In this document: one piece after another, positions 46,426 through 58,600 of the stretch | How the letters are laid out: every line of letters begins with the position of its first letter | Position numbering within the stretch: position 1 is the first letter of the stretch | Assembly: GCF_932526225.1 (NCBI RefSeq) | Contig: NC_064036.1 | Location: 11,403,181-11,463,180, forward strand | Origin: Nematostella vectensis | Taxonomy: Eukaryota; Cnidaria; Anthozoa; Actiniaria; Edwardsiidae | DNA length: 60,000 nt | Reading direction: 5' to 3' | Made by a program: the position numbers and the translations under genes | Notes under the pieces: model-generated | The model's database searches: none | What the model saw: only the letters and a program-made list of their open reading frames with translations | Told to the model about the DNA's origin: nothing

Positions 46426-46619
46426 ATGGCTGACGAGTCGACACTTTCCAACCGATCGGCAGAGAGCAAACTGCAAGCCGCAACGGAGTTCTTTCAACGG
46501 AAGTATAAATCTGTATCGAACGCAGAGAACTCTCAGAGGGCTTACAAGCCCAATGCTCTTTTTTGCCTGAAAGAGAACAACAAACTACGTGTGAACTGCA
46601 AGAAAATAGTCGATTCTAA
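46426..46619 (+). CDS. Cav2: Calcium channel exon 1: N-terminus
   Basis: Encodes residues 1-64 and two bases of codon 65. [20 protein letters not shown] matches the conserved cytoplasmic segment just before IS1. The frame would run into a stop at 46639 without splicing, and there is no GT donor at the homologous boundary; the exon ends instead at a U12-type AT donor (46620). Confidence 0.88.
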
Positions 46620-49600
46620 ATATCCTTTTTCGCTTCTTTAAGAGCGCTGCTAAAGATTAAAGGAAGATAATTTCGTCAGCTTTAGCTGCTATTTTGCTAT
46701 CTTTTTTTCAGCAAGCTGCGAAGAATCAGAATCTTTGATAAAAAATTCTGATTGGTTTTCATGCCAAACTACAAAAGCAAAAACGCATGTTTGAAATCTG
46801 ATTGCCCGGGAAATAATTTATTGTTTTTATTCTTGTAAAAAGGGTTTATGGGTTTGTGGTTTTCGCTATTTGCACTTTGCCCTATGTACAGAATTTTACT
46901 GTAAAAGTAACCATCTATTTAATCCATCTCTCTATTTTCTATTAGCTTAAAGGTTTTCATTTCTAATATTTCGCACACAGCGTTTGAAAATGACAAAAGT
47001 GTTCAGTATATTTCCTTGACGGATTTTCACATTTTTTGAAACATCTATCCTCCTTATTATTGCTGCGAACTGCATTGTATTAATACTTGATACTCCATTG
47101 CCAAAAGGGGACTCAACTGATTTAAACAAAACGCTGGTAAGTCATTGAAATTTCATTGCAACTTCTCGACTGCTCTTTTTCTTGTTGCCAAACCTTTCTC
47201 ACGGGTCCTTAACATTTTATACACTGATTTCTATGATTTTATCGTCATTGCTCACGAGCCAACCACATTTGAAGCACATTTTCACCGCAGTATCTTTTGT
47301 TTTCTTTCCAGGAGCAGGCGGAATACGTTTTTGTTGTTATCTACTGTCTCGAATCCGCGCTGAAGATTATTGCGCAGGGGTTCCTCTTTCACGAACAAGC
47401 GTATCTGAGAAATGGATGGAACATCTTAGATTTTGCAGTCGTCGTTGTTGGGTTAGTAAACCAGTTCTTCTTTAGCTTCCCCAACGCTCTCACTAGCACA
47501 AACTCGATATGACGAAGACATTTATTTTTCTTATCACTTTTAAAGAAAAAAAAAATAGAATATGTGTTTTTCCGGTGATTTTGCATTCGCTTACAGAGGT
47601 CGCGATCTCGACGTAATTGTGAGAGAAAGCGAGTACTGTCTCATAAAAGAATCGCGCAAATCCTCCAAGTCCTTTAAAATACATATTTTTCATTTATGAT
47701 TATTTATTTCTTAAACATCTAACAGTGGTTCATAACTTTTTAGCGGAAGCGGCATTGAAATACAATTTTTATGCCAAACGAAACGAAATTGAAATTCAAA
47801 TGACGCGTTTGAAATGTTACTTCTAGTATTCAAAACTGAAGGGTTAAGTGAATTTAAAAGAAACTTGACTTATTCAGGTTTTATGCGGGTGGAAGGCCGT
47901 CTTTTTTGTATATTGTTTTAGCCTCTATTTAGCTGTTTAAAACCTCTCTAACGTTTTTACTCTGGGAACATAATATTCAATATTCTTAAACGTGTAAGGA
48001 AAATTTGCCGATTGACTCAGTGATGCTTACCATCAGTCACGTTGCTTTGCCGTGTAAACAGTATTAATCTGAAGGTTAAAACTTAAACTACAGATTCAAA
48101 ACCTCCTTCCCTGTTTGTGGCTTAAGCGTGTGGTTTTTCCTTTTATTTTGCCAATTAGTAACATCGCAAGCACTTTCCTATTAATCGATTAGTTGGAATC
48201 TTTTACACAATTAAAAAAAACTATTTTAACATAACAATACTTGTTTTTTTTTTTATAAGGTATACCTTTTGAGTACGATTACACTGAATTTCAATAGACG
48301 ATGTTCAAATCTTTTTCTTAATTTAATCTGTTTCCAATTTTTTTATCAGATTTTTCCCTTTCGAAATATATCCTTTTTCCCGATGATATCATGTCAGACC
48401 GTGTTAGAGCTGCAAAACAATACTGTTCTTCATTTTGTATAACAAAGCTATTATAGTAGAAATGACACGCTTGTCACGATCAAGTCTATCGAAAGCGTGA
48501 AATTGAATTTCTTAATATTTGATAACATAAGATGAAGTCACAATGCCGTGGTATCATATAATTTCTAAATATATCTGTTTTTTGTGTGTGGTAATTTTGA
48601 TTTTTACTATTTTTTATTTTACTCTTGTACTCAGGTTCCGTATAAGTTATCACTGTTTAGAGTCCCCCTCCCCCTAAAATCTGTCATATAGGGAGCGATT
48701 ATTTTGTTCTGCGGAGCAGAGCCGTGCGAGGGTTATGAGTGTTTTAAAAGGGTGGTTCGACAAACATGAAGGACGATAATGAGTGATTGATTTAATAATT
48801 CAATAGCAGCACGTAAAAATTCATCCTGTCTTGTACATCTCAGTAGACTCATTTCAGCTGTTTCTAAACAAAACCAAGACCACTTTGCCCTTGTTGTTCA
48901 CTAAAAAAATAAAATTTTCTTAGATTATTTCCGTCTGTTTCTGAACTTTCTCGATTATTCCATTGCCATGCGCGATCACATTCTTTTCGGTCTCTTTGCC
49001 CTCGCCCTCTGTGCTTTTAATTCAACGTCATAATCATTTGGACATCGCATTTAAGATTATTTCTAGTTGATGGTCTAGGTGGAGCAAGTCAAAGTTGCTG
49101 TCTTTCTATACTTCGGGTGTCAATGGAGAGTCCAGGAGGTTATCCCAAGCAAAGAGATAAGGCCTATCCTTGTGGACTTGAGGAGAATTTTGGTAAAAGC
49201 TTGTTTTTATAAATGGAGCCACCCTTTAAAAAGTTCTGGATCAGCATTTGTGTTTATATATATATTGCTCGAACATGAGTAGCGATATTTGCTTGATAAA
49301 AGCCAATTTTCTGATGATTTGTGGTAGGATGAGCATCCCATGTAATTCTGATTCTTTTAATTGTTTTGGCAGCCAATTGTGGTAGATTTTAAAATTGTCT
49401 GTTTTATTGCAAAGCGTCGGCATTTACACCTCTAAATTCCAAATCGTATAACTCAAATTCTCGTAAATTTAAAGTTTCTCTTGAATTTGTACTCACATGT
49501 GGAACTACTCCCCTCTAGTTTGGACTACTTTTTTTCCTGGGCCTTATTTTAGCGTGTTATTTTCGCTGCTCCCCGAAAATTTTGATTCTTATTTCGGCTG

Positions 49601-52600
49601 TCTTTTAACCTGTATAAATAACAGACTCTGTTTCAATCGACTCCGTTAATTCGAACCTTTGTTTACTCGAGCCCTTCAGGTTCTACTGAGCGGGCTTCTA
49701 CCGTATATGGTGTCAGTGGTTTATTCGAGCCCTTCAGAATTCTACTGAGCGGGTTTCTATCGTATCTGGTGTCAATGGTGGGATTGTGCACGATGGATAT
49801 GACCTCAGAGCAATGTCATCATTTAGACGCACTTCTTGTTTTGTTTCCTATAATTAAGAAAATCCGAGTTGTGTTTCCTTCCATTAAGTATTATATTTCT
49901 TCCATTCTTGTTCACATGTGCCGGTAACGCGTGCCTTCTCTTGGACGTTACAAGATCGTCGGTATCTCGAATAGCCGAAAACAATGAAAAATTCAGAGCC
50001 AGAAGTGAAATGAATTCTGGCTGATACACTTTGGCCAGGAAACATCCTGAAGGTTCGGGCGCGCCGAAAAATATGAACTATCAGCAGATACAAGGTCTAG
50101 AGGTTTTTTGTGACTTTTTGGAACTGTAAAAAAGTAATGTTTTTCGAAAAAAAAATATAGTTGATCGCTAAGAATAAACGCATTTCTTGTTTTAAGTATT
50201 TCAAAAGAAAAAACATATTTGATAATGAAAAACTAAATCGTGCGTTATAGTTGTTATGGTTCACATTCACTGATGCTATCGCTGCGGTCTATTGTTTTTT
50301 CATTAAAGTAGTCTTTTTATGCTCGGCTACTTAGTGTTTCACGAGAAAAAGTAAACACTCTTCAACTCCGATACGATACTCTGAATATATAGATTAGACA
50401 TGTGATTATGGAATACTTCAAGGATTAATTTATTTTTCATCAGTTGTTATAATAAATATATCGTCCCCCTATTACTCCTTTGCTATTTGCTTTCCCTGTG
50501 CAAAGACCATTATACTGTAAAGCCAAAGAACAGCTGAGAAAACTCAATTGCAATGCTTTCGAGATTGTTGATAAATACACAATTTTAAAGTTATATAACA
50601 AGGCACCTTTGCATGTGATCCTTCATGCTAACAGCCTCTAAAAATTGGCTCATCAGGGAATATAGCCTAGTGCGATAGTTGGGAAGACCATAAAGCACTA
50701 ATCGCGGCATATAAACGGTATTATTTTGCATAGTGTGAAATAGACTTGACTGATGTGTCTGAACGGGGTATAAGTTTGCAAAGAATAAAATGGACTTCTT
50801 TATCTAAAGTCGTGTCTATAACCGACCTTCCTGTCACTTAGCAGGCGCCCAGCAAACTGCATGCGCCAAACAATCAAATATACACCGGCCACCCACAGCC
50901 GGCCACCGGCAGTTCATTTACGTGATCCTATTTTTAGCTCTGACGTCATGCCATTCTCCGCTCTTGCGCAGTAGCGTTGCCATGAGTGATCCCTTGCGTA
51001 AGACGAGCATTGATAACATGGATTCTCCATTGGTTGCTACTGCGCAACTTAGCTGAGTCGTATTTTCTCTGATTCCTGATTGGAAGACAGTTTCCAAGTG
51101 ATTGTGACGTATTATTTAACGCTATGAAAATAAAATGCTCGCTTATCATATAATGGTAAAAGTCAGATATATAAATTTGCCAGTGGGTATTTTTTAGGCG
51201 ATGTTGGTATATGCTTTCTTGATTAATTTACGTATTGTTTGTGAAAAAAGACACAGGCTGTGCAAATTACAGATGAGAAAACATTTCGCATTTCAGCTAC
51301 GCAGGTCCCGATGGACTATAAACCACATATGATATCTTTCTTAGTTTAGCCATACAAAGAAATTATAGTACCGCGTAAAAATAGCTGCGAATCAAAAATG
51401 TTTCGTCGGCCACAAAATTTGTCGATCGCTAGAATGTTATTTTTTTCTGGGAAAAATTTAAGAAGCATTTCGCGCGCTACAAGCTGCTTAAAAACTATGC
51501 AAAAATATTCCCAAAGATTTTCCTTTCAGTTATTATATTACTTGAAAAAGGGGTATTAATAAATAGAATTGCAATAATATGATTTAGAATTTACCTAAAG
51601 AAACCTCGTTTCTTAAAAAAAAGTCTGATTGTGTCTACTAAAATTCAGGCAAATAAAAATTCCCCACTCATTTGATTCATCAACATTCAAAGAGAAAATT
51701 CAGAACAGCGAGGCTTCTTAGAATAATTGCCTGTATTTGCGTTGTGCTACGGGGGGTGTATTTGTGACGTGCTTTCTAGCATCCATATGCTTCCCGCTCT
51801 TCGGAATAAGTCATAACAGTCATAAGATGAATGCGAAAAATAAACATTTAATGGTGAACTGGAGGGGACAACAAACAAGGGGAAGCAGAATGCTTGTTGT
51901 TTTCCTGTTATACGGGGTTTTCCGAGATATATTAGTGAGATATGCATGTATAGATATATTTTACACTGGCTCATATGCTCCTTATTATGTACACCTATTT
52001 CAAAAAAGTTTGACGATAAGAGAATGGAAAATGGAACAAAGTTTGGCCAATAATAATATTTCCTTGTATTTAAAATTCGTTCATTCATTACAAGGACGTC
52101 GCTACAAACTTAATTTAGCCTCACTAAATGTCATTAACAGATACTAGACTTGTTTTCCCTAACCAGGGGTGTTTGGCATTCATCATTTTCCATTTTTTTT
52201 ATAGTCAACCTTTATTGAAATAGGTGTATACATATTAGCAATGCTATAAATCGCATGTTTACCGTAGGCATACAGAGCTTCTTATTTTGCCTGACTGAAA
52301 AATCTAGACACAGAGAAAACTAGGGAGTAGAGCCACGCCCCTATCGCTCATTTCCTTATAATCATATGCTGGTAAAGGGGGGTTATGGATCACGTTTCAC
52401 GGACCAGGCAAAATTGCTTTTTCACGTTTCACGGACAGAAAAATGGCCTTTTAAAATCGTTAAATCACGTTTCACGGACGTCGAAATGGACGATTTCACG
52501 TTTCTCGACAGTGAAAACTGGGTCAAATCTCGTTTCACGAAAATACCGTTTACCACCCTGTATAATTAAAAAGAAGGCAATCCCCCCCTCCCCTGTCCCT

Positions 52601-55600
52601 TGGGCAAAACGGCACTTTCTGTTTAGATCTCACCAATCATCAAAATTTTCAGTGATTTTACTTTGTTTATAGTGTATTCCTAGCTCTTTCATATCAGCAA
52701 CCGCGATAACATAGATCCAAATACTCCTGGCACCTTACTGTTGTTGCATCCTGGTTCCCAGGGTCCCACCCTTCCCTACCCCAAGGGGGATACTAGGGAA
52801 AGTGTCTGAGAACGAGGATGCTGTTGTTGTTGCTGCTGCTCTTGCTATCATTGCTGATGATGATATTTGTTGCTGTTAGTTTGGTAGGCATGGTCTGGGA
52901 TCTCGATGGAGCAGGCAATAGGAATCTTAACCAGCAAAAAGATTCCCTCAAAGTACTTCGAGCCGTCCGAGTTCTTCGGCCTCTCAAGATTGTGTCCGGC
53001 ATTCCAAGTAAGAAAATAAGGCTCTGCTATCCAAAATAAATTACAAAATGATTCCTTCAATCACCTTCAATCTAGTGTGCAATACATGACGAAATTGTTG
53101 ATAAATGAGCTTGGTGTTTTCTCGAACTTGATATTTTGCTAGGATATGGCAAAAGCGACTCTGTAACTGTCCGTTCACTTTTTCTTTTTCCAGGTCTTCA
53201 AGTTGTGATGAAGACAATATGGCGGGCTATGATTCCTCTATTACAGATTTTATTACTCATTATTTTTGTTATTGTAATATACGCCATAATCGGGCTCGAA
53301 TTGCTAAAGGGGAAGTTCCACAGCACATGTTACGACGCCAACGGTATGTAATCTTCGGAAAGGAAGGGAAGGGAAGGGAAGGGAAGGGTAGGGTAGGGGC
53401 TAAATCGACGGGAAGAATCGAAATTTGTATTTCTAACAGGTTGTAATCTCGGTATGTAATCTTCGGAAAGGAAGGGAAGGGGAGGGAAGGGAAGGGAAGG
53501 GAAGGAAAGGGAGTGGGCTAAATCGACGGGAAGAATCGAAATTTGTATTTCTAACAGGTTGTTATTGCTCAACAGATCGAATGGAAAAGGGATATTTGTT
53601 TCCCAAGATTTGCTCCAATGACAGTGCAGGACGGCAGTGCTCCGATGGACACACATGTAAAACTCTGGACCACATATGGCCCGGACCTAATAAGGGCATT
53701 ACGAACTTTGATAATATATTTCTATCGATGTTAACAGTTTTCCAGTGCATAACGATGGAGGGCTGGACAGACATCATGTACCACGTGAGTCATGCACTTC
53801 TACTACCATTTCATCAACGTCATATTCGCCATATAATCGTCATCATCATTTTCATCGCCATGATCATCATCATTTTTACAAATGTTTTCGTCATTGTGTA
53901 GTTCCAGAAAATATCCATATTCCCCATTGAGGAGATTGGAGGGGGGGTGGGGGGGGGATGCCCTTTTCCTTAACAGGTACTGTATTTATTTTTTTTCCAG
54001 GGGGTTGGAAATTCCAGAGGGGTGGGGGTCATACCTCCGACCCCCTCAATAGGGACAATAATCATCACCACCACTTGTCATCATTGTCATTATAAATGTC
54101 ATCATCATCATCACATCAGGCACATTCTTGCTTCATATATTGATTGAACTTCTTTTGCATTATTTTCTCACCATCAGTAACTCAATCGGTAGTTTCTACT
54201 GTAGTAGAAAAACACATCTTTAAATGTTAATTGTAGAAGTTCATTTATTATCAGCAGTAATCCTTTTCGACTTTCAACAGAGCTACGACGCACGTGATTA
54301 CAAGCAAGGCGTGGTCACTTCGATCATATACATATCACTGATTATCATTGGCTCGTTCTTTATGCTTAATCTCGTTCTTGGTGTACTCAGTGGGTAGGTT
54401 TCATATATAGATAAGACCAAGTTACGGTGGTATGTTAATGCCTCAGGCCCCGTACCCAGGATTTTTCTTTTTTTTTTTCGGGGGGGGTGTGCGAAATCAG
54501 AAAATGTGGACCTAGGATGGAAGGGGGGGAGGGAGTTCTCTGAGAAAAAAACTCACCACCTCCAAAAGAACAAAAAAGTATTATGCCTTTTCAGTTTTCC
54601 ACGTGACGTTTTATTGCCGGATTTGGCTACATACCAGGGTGATCTAGCTTATGATTTATAGTTTTGTATACAAATAGTACGTCTATTGAGAACAAAAAGG
54701 ACTTTCGCCGTTGTGTTTGTGTTCGCACCCCCCCCCCCCCCCCCCCCCCCCCCGGGTACGGGCCTGCGCCTAAAAACAGATAGTTTGCTGACGTTAGAAG
54801 CAGCAGCACTTCGTCTTTTGCTCTGGCTTCAACGAAACTTCTCTGTTTTCTTGTAAACATTAATTCAAACTTTGCGTCGATTTAATACCCTAATTCCACC
54901 ACACACCAATGCAGGCCATCTAGAGTTTCTACAGCTCGGCTGTATTTTTTTTTTATTCGTACCTTATTGCTAAAAATGTGTCAGTCTACATTGTGCGGTC
55001 AGTGGTCTGTCAGTAGCAAGTAACACCTAACTTTTCTAGACACGTATTTTAAATGCATTGCTTTTTTGGAAGTTATTCATTTAGGATTTACACGCTAAAT
55101 GAAATCCCATGCATGATATTTGTATATATCAAATGTCTCTGTGTACTTTCGTAAACAGAAGCAAACGTTTTTCTATTAGATGAAAAAAATCTAGCGCTGC
55201 GGCAAATCCATTCGACAAAAGTCGCAGCACCTGAACTAAACCTTTTCACGAAAACCAGGCCTAAAAATAAAAATAAATGATTATCTTTCCAGGGAATTTG
55301 CGAAGGAAAGAGAACGCGTGGAAAATCGTCGTAAGTTTTTCAAACTCCGACATCAGCAGCAGATGGAGAGACAACTCTCCGGATACATGGACTGGATCGC
55401 ACGTGCTGAGGATATAATGCTCAAAGAAGACATGAAACAGCACGGAGTAGGGGAGGGTAAGTGATAAGTGAGACACAGGGAGGGGTGGCGGGGGGGGGGG
55501 GGAGTAAGAGACTGTACCATATCAAACATATTCCTCACAGATAGTGTCCTTCGTATGTTTTGCCTTATATGGGCATTGATGCCCATATTTAGAAGAGCTA

Positions 55601-58600
55601 AAATTTTTCCCCCTCCCTGATATTATCCAGAAAACATGGTGAAAAATACTGATTCTTGTCAATTTGGGACTCGCGGTAATCAATTATTAAGCAAAACTTG
55701 CTCGCTTGGTCAAATCTTTTTCTTACTAATATTTTAATGTCCTTAGACCCAGACCTCCAAGAGATTGACCGAGCAGGTTTGAAGGTCACCCCAAAATTGA
55801 TATGGATCTGCAGTCCGTGCCTACAATTTTATAAGGACCATGTTTAAAACAAATTAACGTTATTATTTATGGTTTTCAAGAAGTACCTCATTATACCCTT
55901 ATCATACTTTCACAGGTGGCCCTCGAGATCCGCTCAGAAAGCGAACAAGTCTGTCAGACTCACTGGCGCACCTTGTAGAAGATCAGAAAATGTTCCTCAA
56001 CAGGTTGAAGGAGAAGAAGAAAAAGGACTCACAAGATAGGTACATCTGCTAAGAATACCTAACTCACGAGATATGCACGTCTTCTAATAATAACTTGCTA
56101 AACGCTGCTCAGCCTAAAATTTTGACTTAATTTGCCAACACAAATCACCTTCGCTATCCAGAAACATCCATGGCTGAGCTCCCTGCGTACTCAACGCTGG
56201 ACTGAGAATACTTACTCCTGCTTATGCTTTTCTAGGTCAAGTAGTATAATGGAAAAGATAAAGAATCAACTCCTGAGACGGAAAGTAAAAGTCATGGTCC
56301 GGAGTCAGATATTCTATTGGGCCGTCTTAGTTTGTGTCTTCCTCAACACAGTTCTGATGTCCTTTGAACACTACGGCCAGCCCGACTGGCTGGAGAGGAC
56401 GCAGAGTATGTTATAGACCCTCTAGTCCTATTTTCACTATCATATAAAACGTAGAAGGAAGATGAAATGTAAATTGCTTACCGTGCGTGTGAAAATCAAC
56501 AAGGAGACGCAATTGTAGAAATGATATCGAGAAAAGGGACAGAAATGATTCTCTTCCATGATCATTTCTTTTTCCACTGGCGTTAGTGTGATTTTAAATG
56601 CGTCTAAGCTCTCTCTCTCATGACCTCGCTTCATTACACATCCATCCCCGTCTCCTTCGCTACTTTCAAGCCGACTTACTTAGTTTCCCCTTAGGAAGGA
56701 CATTACTGAGTGTCGATTGCATTTTTCCAGCGATTGCAGAGAAGGTGTTCCTAGGAATCTTCATAGCTGAGATGTTGTTGAAGCTCTACGGTCTGGGCGC
56801 CACACAGTACTTTAAGTCTTCATTTAATCGCTTTGACTTTGTGGTAAGTTTATAGCAATCGCTTCTCCGTTTGCAGTTCAGTCCGCATGAGTGTAGCCAG
56901 AGAGAAAAGAGGCACGCATACACCCCCGACCACAAAAATGCGGTATTCTCTTATTGTAATTTCGACACTGTATTTACTGTCATATTGCATACCACTCTCT
57001 TAATTTGTTCTTACGCTGTCCCCGAAGATCAAATCAATCAGTCGTGATGAATACTATGATACTTTTACCTTATATTTCTTTAATCAGTGATTTGAGTAAT
57101 CTTCCTTATGTCTCTGCGACCATTTCTAATATGATTTCCCGTTACAGGTGGTTCTTTCGGGGATTGTGGAAATGTTTCTCCAGAAATATCTTCATATCAG
57201 CTTTGGTAGCAGTGTACTTCGTAGTCTTCGTCTTCTTAGGATATTCAAATTTACAAGGTGAAGAATAGATAAAGAAGAGGGAGAGATCTGGAAATAAGGG
57301 TGATGGCACATAGGAGAAAGATGGGATGTCGAGGGAGAAAAAGAAGGCGCACGAAAAAAAAAAAAGAGAGTTGCAAGTTGACAAAGGCGAAAGAGCAAGG
57401 AAAGTGCACAGAGGAGTAGAGGGCAGGAAGGCGGGTATATTAAAAGAATAATAAACTAATAGATATAAATACAGGATAGCATTACGTGGAAAAGGGGTTT
57501 ATAGATGATGTACCTTATATTCGCGTGCACTTTTGTTCCACCAGATTTTGGTCGTCGCTGCGTAACTTGGTGACTTCACTTCTAAGCAGCATGCGCTCAA
57601 TCTTGAGTTTAATCTTTCTTCTCCTTCTCTTCATATTTATTTTCGCTTTGCTTGGAATGCAGCTATTCGGTGGAAGGTGAGTCAATCTGTTGCGATAATT
57701 GAGATAATTCTCATTCAAATGAAGCCTTTACCAATATCATGGTGTATGACTTTAAACATCGACGATTTCCCCTTGAGTGATTTGTGATTCCCTCTTTCAT
57801 CCATAGGTTTAGCACCACGCTAGACGCTCCTCGCACAAACTTCGATAATTTCGTAAAAGCAATGCTCGCAGTTTTCCAGGTAGGGACATAACAGCAAAGA
57901 ATGACTCATCCTTTGCTCAATGGTACACGCCTCACCTACCTTATTTTCTGACCATACATCACACGCATCCTTGTACGGTCAACTCCACGCCCAAGATATC
58001 TAGACCATTGAATGCATCAACTCTAACCTAGCAAGGGGTTATGGGTTTACATTATGGTTGCGTCTCTTTTGCAGTAAAAGAGTGCTTATCACAAAACCTG
58101 AGAAATTGAGCAAATTGAATTAAAGGTAACCCCAAAAATATTTTTAAACTAGACACTGCTAACAAAGTATTTTGACTTTAGATAATGACTGGGGAGGACT
58201 GGAATACAGTCATGTATAATGGAATCGAGGCTGCCGGCGGCCCGAAAAATGTGTTCGGCATTCTTGGATCGCTGTATTTTGTTGCACTTGTTATTGTAGG
58301 AAATTGTATCCTTTACAGCAAACAAAAGTCTTTACATTAAACCCCCCAAAATTTCTTTTACCCACGATTTTTCTTTAGGAAGACCATAAAACAGAAGGAA
58401 AAGGAAAGTAGTGTGGAGGTAATAAACTAAACGCCAAAAATTAAGCGCATGCAAAATGTTCGATAGCGGTGTTTAATTGGTTGATGACCTCACTCATCAT
58501 AGAATCACCACAACTTTTTCTAGATGACGCTTCCTTGACACAACCCAAGATACACTTTTGAATGTCTTCCTTGCTATCGCAGTGGATAACTTAGCTAATG

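Larger units (their letters stand above)
47452..52879 (+). other. Calcium channel intron 3 (5.4 kb)
   Basis: Separates the IS3 exon from the IS3-S4 exon. It has no further calcium-channel exon, since the protein is continuous across it. It contains a 2 x 58-bp tandem repeat (49662-49777) and a cluster of TCACGTTTCACGGAC motifs (52390-52542). A 136-residue open frame at 51737-52147 shows no recognisable family features. Confidence 0.7.

Noticed and set aside
51737-52147. 136-residue + strand frame in calcium-channel intron 3
   Set aside because: No domain, AT-rich codon use like surrounding intron, no linked exons.
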